A stretch of 64,000 bases of DNA from Candidatus Gastranaerophilales bacterium (lineage in GTDB: Bacteria > Cyanobacteriota > Vampirovibrionia > Gastranaerophilales > Gastranaerophilaceae), in assembly GCA_947624325.1 (NCBI GenBank), contig CANQJT010000002.1, forward strand, positions 186,001-250,000, in the 5' to 3' direction. Positions 18,288-28,217 of this stretch are shown here, piece by piece. The notes under the pieces are model-generated. The model was given only the letters and a program-made list of their open reading frames with translations, was not told the origin of the DNA and did not search any database. Every line of letters starts with the position of its first letter. Position 1 is the stretch's first letter. The position numbers and the translations under genes are program-made.

Positions 18288-18641
18288 ATGTTTGCAATTA
18301 TTGAAACAGGCGGAAAACAATATCAAGTTACCGAAGGTCGTTATGTTGATATTGAATTGCTTGAAAATGATGTTGACTCAAAAGTAGTTTTTGAAAATGT
18401 TATTATGCTTGTTAACGGTAAAAAATCTAAAGTCGGTCAGCCTTATGTTAAAAATGCAAGTGTTGAAGGCAGTATCGTTAAACATGATAAAGCTAAAAAA
18501 GTTATAGTCTACAAACAAAGAGCTAAAAAAGGCTACAGAAGAAAACAAGGTCACAGACAAAACTTTACAAGAGTTATGATTAATAAAATCAGAACTACTG
18601 CTAAAAAAGCAGAAGCAGCACAAGAAACTACTGAAGAATAA
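18288..18641 (+). CDS. rplU: Large ribosomal subunit protein bL21
   Basis: 117 residues starting MFAIIETGGKQYQV, the hallmark of L21, with YKQRAKKGYRRKQGHRQ in the RNA-binding part. The C-terminal tail after about residue 103 is a short lysine/alanine/glutamate extension. Followed after 18 bp by rpmA, the usual pair. Confidence 0.97.
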   Translation: MFAIIETGGKQYQVTEGRYVDIELLENDVDSKVVFENVIMLVNGKKSKVGQPYVKNASVEGSIVKHDKAKKVIVYKQRAKKGYRRKQGHRQNFTRVMINKIRTTAKKAEAAQETTEE

Positions 18642-18659
18642 TTTAAGGAGAATATAACA

Positions 18660-18914
18660 ATGGCTCATAAGAAGGGTGTCGGTTCTACAAAAAACGGACG
18701 TGACAGTGAAAGTAAACGATTAGGTGTAAAAAAATTCGGCGGCGAACAAGTTACTACCGGTAATATTATTGTTCGTCAAAAAGGTACTAAATTTCATCCC
18801 GGCAACAATGTAGGTATGGGTAAGGATTATACTTTATTTGCATTGGCTGACGGTGTTGTTAAATTTGAATCTTTCAGAAGAGACAAAAAACAAGTTAGTG
18901 TTTATGCTGAATAA
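18660..18914 (+). CDS. rpmA: Large ribosomal subunit protein bL27
   Basis: 84 residues with [16 protein letters not shown] at the start, [19 protein letters not shown] and [11 protein letters not shown]. The N-terminus begins directly with AHKKG, so it lacks the cleaved leader seen in Firmicutes L27. AAGGAG ribosome site; terminator follows. Confidence 0.97.
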   Translation: MAHKKGVGSTKNGRDSESKRLGVKKFGGEQVTTGNIIVRQKGTKFHPGNNVGMGKDYTLFALADGVVKFESFRRDKKQVSVYAE

Positions 18915-18932
18915 TTTTTTTCGATTTTATAA

Positions 18933-18963
18933 AAAAGAGAACAATTTTTATTGTTCTCTTTTT
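18933..18963 (+). terminator. Intrinsic terminator after rpmA
   Basis: AAGAGAACAA-TTTTTA-TTGTTCTCTT hairpin followed by T residues. Confidence 0.85.
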
Positions 18964-18995
18964 CTAAGTTAATACTTTTTAATATATTTAGTCAC

Positions 18996-19024
18996 TTGAC
19001 AAGTTTTGATTTAAAATATAAAAT
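18996..19024 (+). promoter_or_regulatory. Consensus-like sigma-70 promoter
   Basis: TTGACA (18996-19001), 17-bp spacer, TAAAAT (19019-19024). The transcript would have a leader of about 75 nt containing AGCAAT-GGGG-ATTGCT, a 6-bp hairpin. Confidence 0.7.
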
Positions 19025-19103
19025 GTATGAAATTATATGGTGAGAGCAATGGGGATTGCTTTATAGCCGATATATCAGAGAAGTATAATAAAGATAATAT
19101 TTT

Positions 19104-19667
19104 ATGATTAATACATTAATAAAACATAATAATAAAATTAATAATGATTTAAAACATATTTTAGATAATATTTATTTATTGCCTAATTGGGAAAAAATAA
19201 ATGAATTTAGTTTATTTGAAAAAAAGTTTTTTATAAATAAATCTAAAAAATTCAATTTATTTAGAAAATTTTCATCTAAAAATATGCTTGAGAAATATGA
19301 ACTCAGAACTCAAGATAATAAAGTTGCAGCTTGCTTAGATGTAAAAGTATATAAGGATAGTGTTTATATTATTAATATTGATGCGGAATTATCCCTTTCT
19401 ACTGATAATTTAATTACAAAACTGGTTCAAATTTCTGCGGAAAAAGCTTTATATAATACTTCGGATAAATTAGTAAAAATTAATCTTTCTCTTCCTTTAT
19501 TTAAAATGAATAAAATTAAACAAATTTTATTAAATCTTGGTTTTGTTTCCGAAGAACAAAGTAAATATGAAAAGAAGATGTTTGGTGAAACCTTATCTTT
19601 AAATGTTGATAAATCAGTAATTTTACAAAAGCAGATTAAACAAAATCCGATTTTAATTAATGAATAA
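19104..19667 (+). CDS. Unknown protein, possibly GNAT-like
   Basis: 187 residues. No firm family. The middle and end (about 75-165) have the strand-helix rhythm of a GNAT acyltransferase: KVAACLDVKVYKDSVYIINI, a helix ITKLVQISAEKALY, then KQILLNLGFVSEEQ where GNATs have an 'LGF' segment. The acetyl-CoA loop is not recognisable. No ribosome site is evident before the ATG. It has its own promoter and precedes a sigma factor gene by 93 bp. Function not assigned. Confidence 0.45.
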   Translation: MINTLIKHNNKINNDLKHILDNIYLLPNWEKINEFSLFEKKFFINKSKKFNLFRKFSSKNMLEKYELRTQDNKVAACLDVKVYKDSVYIINIDAELSLSTDNLITKLVQISAEKALYNTSDKLVKINLSLPLFKMNKIKQILLNLGFVSEEQSKYEKKMFGETLSLNVDKSVILQKQIKQNPILINE

Positions 19668-19760
19668 TTTATAAAACTTCATATATATATATGATTTGAT
19701 ATTTCCGTTAAATTTATACAATTAATATATGTATAATTGTATCTGATATCAGGTTGTATA

Positions 19761-20588
19761 ATGAGTGATAATTTAGAACATAATAATGCCTATAAAAACA
19801 TAAAAAGACTTTCTGATGAAGAGCTTGTTAAACTTTGGAATCTTTATTTGGCTGACAGAACAAATAAAAAATACAGAGATATGCTTATTTTACAATATAT
19901 ATATCTGACTAAATATGTAATAGGCAGAATTAAGTTAAATCTTCCGGCTAATTTTGCGCTTGATGATATTACCAGTTTCGGTGTGGAAGGTTTAATAAAT
20001 GCAATAGAAAAATTTTCACCTGATAAAGGAGCGCATTTTGAAACTTATGCCGTTATGAGAATAAGAGGTGCTATAATTGATAAAATCAGGTCGCAAGATT
20101 GGCTCCCGAGAAGCACCAGAAAAAAAATTAAAGATATTAAACAAGCTACCGAAGAATTAAAACAACAGTTTGGCAGAACACCTTCCACTGAAGAAATCGC
20201 TGATTATTTGGGTGTTGAAAAAGAAAAAATTACTTCCATCCTTTCTGAAGATACATCTATTACTTCTTTGTATGAAAAAAAATATTCGGGTGATGAGGGT
20301 GTTGAATTAATTGATACTTTAGTTGATACAAATTCTGTCAATCCTTTGCAAAAACTTGAGGAAAGAGATGTAAAGAATGAGCTTCAATCTGCTTTATTGA
20401 AATTGCCCGAAAGAGAACGTATGGTTATGGTGCTTTACTATCACGAAAATATGACCCTGAAAGAAATAGGCGAAAGTATTGATGTCTCTGAATCAAGAGT
20501 ATGTCAAATCCATGCGCAGGCTATTATGAAATTAAGAAATATTCTTAATTCCAGCAGGTTAGAAGAAAAAAATTCTAAAATTTTATAA
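19761..20588 (+). CDS. RNA polymerase sigma factor, FliA/WhiG (sigma-28) type
   Basis: 275 residues from ATG 19761, preceded by CAGG; an upstream in-frame TTG at 19737 is less likely. Region 2 reads LDDITSFGVEGLINAIEKF and FETYAVMRIRGAIIDKIRSQDWLPRS, the RGAIxDxLRxxDWxPR pattern of FliA/WhiG/SigB-F factors. Region 3 has FGRTPSTEEIADYLGV and region 4 LKEIGESIDVSESRVCQIHAQAIMKL. No flagellar or anti-sigma gene is nearby, so its regulon may be flagellar or something else. Ends 6 bp into the convergent csaB gene. Confidence 0.9.
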   Translation: MSDNLEHNNAYKNIKRLSDEELVKLWNLYLADRTNKKYRDMLILQYIYLTKYVIGRIKLNLPANFALDDITSFGVEGLINAIEKFSPDKGAHFETYAVMRIRGAIIDKIRSQDWLPRSTRKKIKDIKQATEELKQQFGRTPSTEEIADYLGVEKEKITSILSEDTSITSLYEKKYSGDEGVELIDTLVDTNSVNPLQKLEERDVKNELQSALLKLPERERMVMVLYYHENMTLKEIGESIDVSESRVCQIHAQAIMKLRNILNSSRLEEKNSKIL

Positions 20589-21605
20589 GTATTCTTTCAT
20601 TAACTTAAAATCGAACGATAAGTTCTTTATTTTTTCCTGATTATAATTTATTTTTTTGTCTTTGAATTCTTTTATTATTTCATTTAAATTACTAGATTTT
20701 TTTACATCTATGCTTTTTAAATTAAATTCTTCAGACAGATTTTTTACTTTTATATCGTAGTTTATAGGAAGAAGTTTTATATTGCTTTTAATTGCAGTTA
20801 AACAAGCATGATATCGCATTGCAATAAGCTCTTCCATTTGAGCGATATCGTTGATTATTTTATCATTTGAAGTGTTTTCAATTATTTTTATATTAATATC
20901 AGGTTTTATTTGTATAATTTTATTTTTTAATTGATTTAAAATATTTAAATCTAATTTATTTTGGAGTGAATATAGATAAATATCTTTATTCTCGTAATTT
21001 TTAATTATTGCATCGGCAAAAGTTGATATAAAATTTTCTGTTATATCTTTGGAGTCTCTTAACTGAATGCCAAGTGTATTTGCTTTTGATATATTTTGGG
21101 GAATTTGAAGATTCCATACGGGGTCCGAAGTCTTAACAGCATTTATTTTATTTTCTTTTAACAGTTTATAACTTTCTTCATCCCGAACGGTTATAAGGTT
21201 TGCTCTTTTAAGCAGAAAAAATGTTATTTTTTTTAATATTTTATTATTTATAGGCCCTATACCTTGAGAGAATATTATAATTTTTTTCCCGAATATTTTT
21301 GCGGTTGAAATTACTCCAAGATAATAAATAAGACTTTTTATGCTCGTAACATCCTGAAGGAGGCTGCCTCCTCCCGATATTAATATGTCTGTTTTATAAA
21401 GTTCTTTTATAACAGCAGGTATTTTGAATGTATAAACACTTTTTACTTTATAATTTTCAGCTGTTTTTTCCGGCGAAGAGGAAAAAACGGTTATTTCAAA
21501 TTCGGGATTAATTAATTTAAGGTTTTCTACCAAAATTTTTAAAATAGTTTCATCGCCGAAATTATCAAAACCGTAATAGCCTGAAATACATATTTTCTTA
21601 GTCAT
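20583..21605 (-). CDS. csaB: Polysaccharide pyruvyl transferase, CsaB type
   Basis: About 340 residues. Starts with KICISGYYGFDNFGDETIL, the CsaB signature, then DILISGGGSLLQD, FSQGIGP, VRDEESYKLLKE and AMRYHACLTAI. CsaB adds pyruvate ketals to wall or surface polysaccharide so that SLH-domain proteins can bind; cyanobacteria-related bacteria use it too. Start chosen at ATG 21605 (AAAGG upstream), which overlaps the sugar kinase stop by 8 bp. The longer frame to 21662 runs through kinase coding sequence. Last gene of a minus-strand run. Confidence 0.85.
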   Translation of the reverse strand: MTKKICISGYYGFDNFGDETILKILVENLKLINPEFEITVFSSSPEKTAENYKVKSVYTFKIPAVIKELYKTDILISGGGSLLQDVTSIKSLIYYLGVISTAKIFGKKIIIFSQGIGPINNKILKKITFFLLKRANLITVRDEESYKLLKENKINAVKTSDPVWNLQIPQNISKANTLGIQLRDSKDITENFISTFADAIIKNYENKDIYLYSLQNKLDLNILNQLKNKIIQIKPDINIKIIENTSNDKIINDIAQMEELIAMRYHACLTAIKSNIKLLPINYDIKVKNLSEEFNLKSIDVKKSSNLNEIIKEFKDKKINYNQEKIKNLSFDFKLMKEYL

Positions 21606-22545
21606 TTGAACCTTTAAAAATTTTATAAACTTCTTCTTTATCGGGAATGGATTTAATTGCACCTATTCCTTTAACTTGAAGTCCTGCTGTTATTGCTCCG
21701 AGATTTGCAGCTCTAAACGGGGACATACCTGATGATATTCCGTGTAATACACCGCCGTTAAAGGTGTCACCTGCGCCTGTAGTATCAACACTGTTTTCAT
21801 TAAAGAATTTAATAAATTCTATTTTCCCGTTATTTCCAACGTAGTATCCTTTTTCTATTGAAGATTTTATTATAACAGTTGATATCCCTCTATCCCATAT
21901 ATGTTTCATTATATTATCTACTGATGAAGAATCTATAATTACTTTTGATGAACGACTAACATTTAAAAATAATATATCAAGGTACTCTGATATTTCTTCA
22001 AAAGCTTCTTTTGCTTCATCTTCTGACCATATCTGTGCTTTATAATTAGGATCATATGCAGTTGTAACATTATTTTCTTTCGCTGTTTTAAATGCTTTTT
22101 TTATTGCTTCCCTTGCTGATATTGACAATGATTGAGTTATTCCCGTTGAATATAATATTGAAGCATTTTGAATATATTCTGTTGATATATCATCAATTGA
22201 AAGATTTGTTGCGGCAGATTTTCTTCTGTATAAGTATAATTCTTTATTTTCACATTCCTGACCCATTGCAAGCATATATAATCCGTTTATTCCCTGTACG
22301 GGTTTAACATGTGATATATCAAGACCTGCTTCTTGCCAGCTTTCAAGCAGGTAATTTTTAAAACAATCCATTCCTATTCTGGATATATAGCCTACTTTTG
22401 AACCTAATCTTAATGCTGTTATTGCTGTAGTTAATGTGTCTCCTCCATAATATTTATCCAATGTGGATGCATCGGTTAAACTTTGGGGTGTTGATAGTTC
22501 AATTAAACTTTCGCCTATTGTTATTATGTCTAGTTTTGTATTCAT
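21598..22545 (-). CDS. PfkB-family sugar kinase (2-keto-3-deoxygluconate kinase-like)
   Basis: 315 residues of the ribokinase fold. GGDTLTTAITALRLG near residue 34 is the substrate and ATP-proximal motif, and DTTGAGDTFNGG near residue 256 the PfkB second signature with the catalytic aspartate. GESLIEL at the start and YRRKSAAT near residue 106 are typical of KdgK-type kinases. Substrate is inferred only. It overlaps csaB by 8 bp. No clear ribosome site is seen at the ATG. Confidence 0.8.
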   Translation of the reverse strand: MNTKLDIITIGESLIELSTPQSLTDASTLDKYYGGDTLTTAITALRLGSKVGYISRIGMDCFKNYLLESWQEAGLDISHVKPVQGINGLYMLAMGQECENKELYLYRRKSAATNLSIDDISTEYIQNASILYSTGITQSLSISAREAIKKAFKTAKENNVTTAYDPNYKAQIWSEDEAKEAFEEISEYLDILFLNVSRSSKVIIDSSSVDNIMKHIWDRGISTVIIKSSIEKGYYVGNNGKIEFIKFFNENSVDTTGAGDTFNGGVLHGISSGMSPFRAANLGAITAGLQVKGIGAIKSIPDKEEVYKIFKGSND

Positions 22546-22602
22546 AATTCTAACTTATTCTTTTTGTACTTTATCAAAAAGATTATTAATAATCAAATAC
22601 AG

Positions 22603-23346
22603 CTATACTAATTTTAATGTTGCCGTATTTTTGGTTTTTACTTTACCGAATTCTTTTATTCTTAAAACTATATCTTTGTAATTACCGCATAATCTGTTTT
22701 GATTTAAATATTTTTTATAGTATCTTTTTGCACCTGAAATATTTCCCATTTTTTCATAACAAATTCCGATTGCTAAATATGCTCTATAGTATGTTTCATC
22801 TTTTTTTAATACTTCTTTAAATGCTTTCGCACAATTCAGATAATCTTCTATATGCATATATAATGTTGCTTTTTGAATATATGCTCTTATATAATCGGGA
22901 TTATATTCTATTATTCTTTGATATATCATTAATGCCATTTCTTCTTCTTCAATCATTTCGTGAACAAGTGCTAACTGCATTTGTATATCAGGATTTTCAG
23001 GCTCCAATTTTATTGAATTTCTTAAATATCTTATTCCCGTTTCAAAGTCGCCTTTTATTATATTGCACATTGCAAGTTCTTTTTGTATTGTTATATCATT
23101 AGGATTTAGTTTTTCCGCTTTCATTAAATTATCTATAGCTTTTGAGTATATTTTTAAATTTTTGTATGCTATTGCAAGCCCTACATATGATGACGGATTA
23201 TTTCTGTCTATAAATATTGATTTTAAATAATTTTCTATAGATTCTTTATTTTTATTTTTTATTCTTAACTTTTCAGCTTGAATATAATAATTTTCCGCAG
23301 AAAATTTATCATACTTATTGCTTTTTTTTGTTAAACTTTTCCCCAA
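22603..23346 (-). CDS. TPR-repeat protein
   Basis: 247 residues, begins with TTG at 23346 preceded by AAGGGG. About six tetratricopeptide repeats fill residues 18-225, with typical A-x-x-Y and P-x-x repeats (NRNNPSSYVGLAIAYKNL, YNPDYIRAYIQKATLYMH). No signal peptide. TPR proteins are scaffolds; partner unknown. Sits between the thioesterase and the sugar kinase on the same strand. Confidence 0.75.
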   Translation of the reverse strand: MGKSLTKKSNKYDKFSAENYYIQAEKLRIKNKNKESIENYLKSIFIDRNNPSSYVGLAIAYKNLKIYSKAIDNLMKAEKLNPNDITIQKELAMCNIIKGDFETGIRYLRNSIKLEPENPDIQMQLALVHEMIEEEEMALMIYQRIIEYNPDYIRAYIQKATLYMHIEDYLNCAKAFKEVLKKDETYYRAYLAIGICYEKMGNISGAKRYYKKYLNQNRLCGNYKDIVLRIKEFGKVKTKNTATLKLV

Positions 23347-23453
23347 ATCTATATACCCCTTTTATTATATTTTTAATTTTAGGCAACATTAAAAAAAGGG
23401 GATATAGTCTTAAGATTAAACTTTATTGACCTTAAGATTAATATACGAATAAC

Positions 23454-23864
23454 TTATTTATTTGCGGAAAGAAATTTATTAAGTATATCATCAGGCATTT
23501 TGCGGTATATTTTACCTGTATTTATATCTGTTGCAACAATTGTTGTATGTGCAATTACTCTTAGTTGATTTGTATTTTTCTCATAAACTTTATGTTCAAA
23601 GGTAATACTGACAGGTTTCACTTCTGAAATGTGAGTTTTTATTATTATTCTTTCATTCATTTTGGCAGAAGATTTATATCTTATATTCATTTCAACAACG
23701 GGAAACAAAATCTTATTTTTTTCAAGAGTTTCTAAATCCAATCCAAGCATTTCAACAAGTTCAACTCTTGCCGCTTCAAACCATTTTGTATATGCACCAT
23801 GCCAGACAACTCCATAAGAATCTGTATCTGAATATAAAACTCGGATTTCTTGTATATATTCCAA
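23454..23864 (-). CDS. Acyl-CoA thioesterase, YbgC/4-hydroxybenzoyl-CoA type hotdog fold
   Basis: 136 residues. RVLYSDTDSYGVVWHGAYTKW at 8-28 is the YbgC active-site segment, with the catalytic Asp in DSYG and the HGAY histidine. Starts at TTG 23864 with GAGGAA upstream, 13 bp after the TPR gene stop. Family members hydrolyse acyl-CoAs (or DHNA-CoA in cyanobacteria); the substrate here is open. Confidence 0.85.
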   Translation of the reverse strand: MEYIQEIRVLYSDTDSYGVVWHGAYTKWFEAARVELVEMLGLDLETLEKNKILFPVVEMNIRYKSSAKMNERIIIKTHISEVKPVSITFEHKVYEKNTNQLRVIAHTTIVATDINTGKIYRKMPDDILNKFLSANK

Positions 23865-23877
23865 TTATTTCCTCTTT

Positions 23878-25464
23878 CTATGTAAATAAATCTTGGATTT
23901 TTTCTTTAATATCTTCAGGATCAAGTTCCATTGTATATTTATTTATATCTAAGGCTATTTGGTAAAGTTTAGCTGCTTCTATTTTATCACCTGTTATTGC
24001 AACGGAACGGGCAAGATTGTAATTTGCAAGAGCATAATTAGGATTATATCTTCGTGCTGATTCAAATAATCCCATTGCTTTTTGAACCATTCCTAAATCA
24101 TCAAGATAAATTACTCCAAGGTTATTATATGCAATATCATATGTGTTATCATATTTTATTGCTTTTTCATATTCTTTGATTGCTTCTTCTATATTACCTT
24201 TCCCCCAGTATAAATATCCGAGATTACAATGAAGTCTTGCACTATATGGTGATGATTCTAATGCTTTTTTATATATTACCAGTGCATTATCGTATGAACC
24301 TTTTTCAAAAAATACATTGCCGAGATTTAAATATATATCTATATCATTTGGGTTTAAGCTGAATGCATTTTGATATGATGATATTGCCGCATCAAGATTT
24401 TTTACATTTTCTTGAAAAATAAAACCTAACGTTTGAGCTACAACACTTGTCCATTGAGAATTTGGATTTAATGATACTGCAGTTTGATAATGTTCAATTG
24501 CTTCCTCTACATTACCTGTTAAATATAAATATTGTGCAATCCTGCAATGAAAATCCGCAATATGCGGTTGTAATTCTATTAATTTTGTACATGTTTCTAT
24601 TGCATTATCAAAGTCTTTTAGTTCTTCATATAATTGGCAGAGATAGAAATATGCCCTGATATTTAAGCAATCAAGCCAAATAGCCATTTTATACTCGCAT
24701 ATTGCATCCTCATATCTTCCGAGTTCATGATATACTCTGCCTAAATTAATATATAATTCTACAAATCCGGGCGCTTTATCTATTGTATCTCTATACCTTT
24801 GCAGTACTTCTTCCGTAAATCCCTGAGTAAATATCATGCAGGATGTTTTTAATAATACGGGTAAAAATTTTAAATATGTAAGTTGTCTATATACCGATTT
24901 CATTGCATATTTATCAAAAGGAAGTGTTAAAACGGATTGGATTAACTTCATAAACTTTTGAGGTTTTTTATACCTGTTTGATAAAGACATTAAACTATAT
25001 ATTATATAATATGCTCTGGATGCCTTGAAAGGTGAAATTTCAACAGATTTTTGAGCATATTCCATTGCTTCAAGATAATCACCTTTTTTCATAAATGTTT
25101 CAGCTGTCATAAAATATGCTTCCGCAAATTTATGGTTGGCTTCTAATGCGAGTTTAAAATAATTAATTGCTTTATCAAGTTCTCTTTTATAGTAAAAAGC
25201 CATTGCAATTTTAAAATATATTTCAGCGGAATTTACACAGCTTTCTAATGCCCGTTGGTATTCAGTTATTGCTTCATCTACAAACTGCTGTGCCTGATAT
25301 ATATCCAGATGCTGTTCTATATATAAGTCCCCAAGTTTTATATGCAGATTTGTATTATTTTCATCCTGAGCAATCGCTGCCTGGCATGTCTCGATTGCTT
25401 TTTTAAAATTACCTTTTTTTTGTAATTTATCTATATCTTTACTTATTTTATCCGTTTTATTCAT
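23878..25464 (-). CDS. Long TPR-repeat protein
   Basis: 528 residues almost entirely of tetratricopeptide repeats, about thirteen, such as AEIYFKIAMAFYYKRELDKA and IDIYLNLGNVFFEKGSYDNA; the C-terminal half matches the consensus best. No signal peptide or membrane helix. Probably a cytoplasmic scaffold. Follows the M16 peptidase pair and precedes the thioesterase, all on the minus strand with short gaps. Confidence 0.8.
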   Translation of the reverse strand: MNKTDKISKDIDKLQKKGNFKKAIETCQAAIAQDENNTNLHIKLGDLYIEQHLDIYQAQQFVDEAITEYQRALESCVNSAEIYFKIAMAFYYKRELDKAINYFKLALEANHKFAEAYFMTAETFMKKGDYLEAMEYAQKSVEISPFKASRAYYIIYSLMSLSNRYKKPQKFMKLIQSVLTLPFDKYAMKSVYRQLTYLKFLPVLLKTSCMIFTQGFTEEVLQRYRDTIDKAPGFVELYINLGRVYHELGRYEDAICEYKMAIWLDCLNIRAYFYLCQLYEELKDFDNAIETCTKLIELQPHIADFHCRIAQYLYLTGNVEEAIEHYQTAVSLNPNSQWTSVVAQTLGFIFQENVKNLDAAISSYQNAFSLNPNDIDIYLNLGNVFFEKGSYDNALVIYKKALESSPYSARLHCNLGYLYWGKGNIEEAIKEYEKAIKYDNTYDIAYNNLGVIYLDDLGMVQKAMGLFESARRYNPNYALANYNLARSVAITGDKIEAAKLYQIALDINKYTMELDPEDIKEKIQDLFT

Positions 25465-25500
25465 AATCTCTATGTCGATTTTACCATAAAATTAAGTGCT

Positions 25501-26742
25501 TTAACAGTTTAATTCCGCCCGGTTTATAAATTTTTCAGGCGCAAGTATTGATAATGCATGCGGTGTGTTAAAACATTTTACCGCTGTTTCCATTATCATT
25601 TCTTTTGTTACTGACTTGATGTTATTTATCAGTTTATCTTCAAATTCGTATCCTAAGCCTAAAAATTCATAATATCCTTTTAATGATGCCTCAAGCAAAT
25701 TTGTTTCCTGATAAAATTGTCTTTTACCTATGGCATTATTTTTAGCATTTTCTAATTCTTCATCGGTTATTATTTCTGTCATTATTTTTTTTATTTCTTT
25801 TGCAAAACCATCTAAAGAGGTTCTGATATTCTTTGGCTCTGTTCCTATATATACAAAGAAATTTCCGCATAAATCCAAAGGTTCATAAGCACTTCTTACA
25901 GTATATGCCAACCCTTGTTTTTCTCTTAATTCCAAAAATAATCTTGAAGATAATCCTGATGAGCCTAATATTGTATTTAACAGTATTATGGCAGGATACT
26001 CATCCGAATATATATTTTTTACCTGCCAGCCTTGGAATATTTGCGCCTGATTAGCATCTTCTTTTTTTATTATTGAAAGTCGGTTTTCTTTTATGGGAAT
26101 TATTTTTTCCCTTTCATCTTTCATATCTTCACATTTTAAATTTTTCAGATGTTTATTTAATAATTCAATTATTTCATTACCGTCAATACTTCCTGCAACA
26201 GATATGTTTTTTTGCGATTTATATTTTATTTCATCAAGATGTTTCATTAAATCTTCTTTATTTATGGAATCTAATCCTTCTATTATTTCTTTTCTGCCTA
26301 TGCCGTAGGGATGATTTTTAAATATAGTTCTATAGTAATCATCTTGTGCTTGTATTTTCGCCGAATCTAAATCGGATGTAAATTCACCTTTTATTTTTGT
26401 AATTTCTTTTTTATAATCATTAAAAGTTGAGTTTTCAATCATATCTTCAAATATGTTTAAAGCTGTATTTATATCTTCGTTTAAGCATTGGATTTTAAAT
26501 CTTATGTAATCTGCTTTTTTTTCAATATTTATGTCGATGGCATTTTCATCAAGCAAAGTAGCAAGTTCTTCAGCGGTTTTGGTTTTCGTGCCATGATAAA
26601 ACATTTGCGCCATTAAATAATATAATCCTGCTTTAGGTTCGTCTTTATTTAATTTGGCATACATTACCACTGCTACTCGAGGGGTATTTTTATTTATTTT
26701 TACTATTGTTTTAATTCCGTTATTAAGAGTATATTTTTCCAT
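25501..26742 (-). CDS. M16-family peptidase subunit, catalytically degenerate
   Basis: 413 residues of insulinase/processing-peptidase fold. At the place of the zinc motif HxxEH it reads LYYLMAQMFYHGT, so both histidines and the glutamate are lost. The C-terminal half keeps SSRLFLELREKQGLAYTVRSAYEP, the R/Y pair that closes on substrate. Together with the active partner 6 bp upstream it should form a heterodimer like other bacterial M16B pairs. Substrates are not known. Confidence 0.85.
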   Translation of the reverse strand: MEKYTLNNGIKTIVKINKNTPRVAVVMYAKLNKDEPKAGLYYLMAQMFYHGTKTKTAEELATLLDENAIDINIEKKADYIRFKIQCLNEDINTALNIFEDMIENSTFNDYKKEITKIKGEFTSDLDSAKIQAQDDYYRTIFKNHPYGIGRKEIIEGLDSINKEDLMKHLDEIKYKSQKNISVAGSIDGNEIIELLNKHLKNLKCEDMKDEREKIIPIKENRLSIIKKEDANQAQIFQGWQVKNIYSDEYPAIILLNTILGSSGLSSRLFLELREKQGLAYTVRSAYEPLDLCGNFFVYIGTEPKNIRTSLDGFAKEIKKIMTEIITDEELENAKNNAIGKRQFYQETNLLEASLKGYYEFLGLGYEFEDKLINNIKSVTKEMIMETAVKCFNTPHALSILAPEKFINRAELNC

Positions 26743-26748
26743 ATTTAT

Positions 26749-28092
26749 TTATCCTTTGTTCTCAGGCATTAATACTGCGATTACGGCATGTTTTAAATCT
26801 AAATATTTCTTTGCGGTATTTAATACATCCTCCGCTGTTATTGATTCTATAGAATTTATATATTCTTCTATACATTTTAAGTTATTGCAGACCGTTGTAT
26901 AAAAACCTATATTTTCACCTATGTCAGATACGGTTTCGGAATTTTCGGCAAATCCTGCTTTTAATTTTTTCTTTGCTTTCTTTAATTCCTGCTCGGTTAT
27001 TCCGTCAGTGCATAATTTATTTATCTCTTGTTTAATTATTTCTATAGCTTCATTTTTAAATTCGGGTTTAAAATTTGCATCAATAAATATATTACCGCCG
27101 TCTCTAAAATGATAATAATCACTTGAAGCAATATTGAATATTGGTGTTTTCGCTTTTTCTATAAGTTCCTGATATAATCTTGAACTTTGTCCCTGACCCA
27201 GAATTAAACTTATCATTTCCATTATTGTTGATGTTTTAACATCGCATGCTTTTGGCCCTAAATATCCGAGCATTAAAAATCCCGTATTAATTTTTGAATA
27301 TTCTTCAACAATTTTTGTTTCATTTACAGGTAAATCAATTTCATATTCGGTTGCCGGAGCATTTTGTCTGCATTTAAAGTCAAATTCTTCACATATTTGA
27401 GGTAAAACCTCATTAGGGTTTAAGTCCCCTACTATTATTGTAGTTATATTATTAGGGGTATAATGAGTTTTATAATAATCAAGAATAGTTTCACGGTCTA
27501 TTGTGGAAATTATCTGTTCATTTCCGATTACATCTCTTTTATAAGGATGAGCCGTATACATATTTTTATTTAAAAGATTGTATACCTTAGTCCAAGGCTG
27601 GTCTTTGCGCATCCTAATTTCTTCTATTACAACGTGTCTTTCCCTTTTTGTTTTTATGTGAGGGTTTTCTAAATCAAATGGTTCTCCTATTTCCTCGGGA
27701 GGGATAATAGGATCCAGCATCATATCTGCATGCAGAGAAAGAGTATCTTTAAAATTTTTATCTCCGCTGCCTTTCGGAATAGTTACATAATAAAATGTGT
27801 AGTCTTTCCAAGTCGCAGCATTTACTATTGCTCCTCTGGATTCTAATGTTCTGTCAAATTCACCTGCTTTATGTTTGTGTGTTCCTTTAAACATAAGATG
27901 TTCAAGAAAATGTGAAATACCGTTGTTTTTTTCATTTTCATTTATTGAACCTGTTTTTACCCAGCTGCTTATATTTATTAATCCGCCTTTTTTATATGCA
28001 AATACTATTTTATGTCCGCATTCTCTTTCATATATTTCCAGTGGTTTTTCCAAATACGGATATATTACTTCTGATTTCTTCAAACTTTCCAT
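26749..28092 (-). CDS. M16-family zinc peptidase, active subunit
   Basis: 447 residues from ATG 28092, which has AAGAGG six bases ahead; the frame stays open to 28206 but that part lacks homology and a ribosome site. GISHFLEHLMFKGT contains the inverted zinc motif HxxEH, with the third ligand glutamate expected about 76 residues on, near EEIRMRKDQP. QSSRLYQELIEKAK marks the second half. No signal peptide, so cytoplasmic or exported by another route. First gene of a minus-strand run. Confidence 0.9.
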   Translation of the reverse strand: MESLKKSEVIYPYLEKPLEIYERECGHKIVFAYKKGGLINISSWVKTGSINENEKNNGISHFLEHLMFKGTHKHKAGEFDRTLESRGAIVNAATWKDYTFYYVTIPKGSGDKNFKDTLSLHADMMLDPIIPPEEIGEPFDLENPHIKTKRERHVVIEEIRMRKDQPWTKVYNLLNKNMYTAHPYKRDVIGNEQIISTIDRETILDYYKTHYTPNNITTIIVGDLNPNEVLPQICEEFDFKCRQNAPATEYEIDLPVNETKIVEEYSKINTGFLMLGYLGPKACDVKTSTIMEMISLILGQGQSSRLYQELIEKAKTPIFNIASSDYYHFRDGGNIFIDANFKPEFKNEAIEIIKQEINKLCTDGITEQELKKAKKKLKAGFAENSETVSDIGENIGFYTTVCNNLKCIEEYINSIESITAEDVLNTAKKYLDLKHAVIAVLMPENKG

Positions 28093-28217
28093 AAATAACC
28101 TCTTATGTGTGTTCTCTATATATTGTATCAGATTTTGAATTAATTTCATAATTAAAAGGCAAGTTTTTTTTTTAGGAGTTTTAAAAATAACATAGTGCAT
28201 GCACAAGAGGAAAAATT

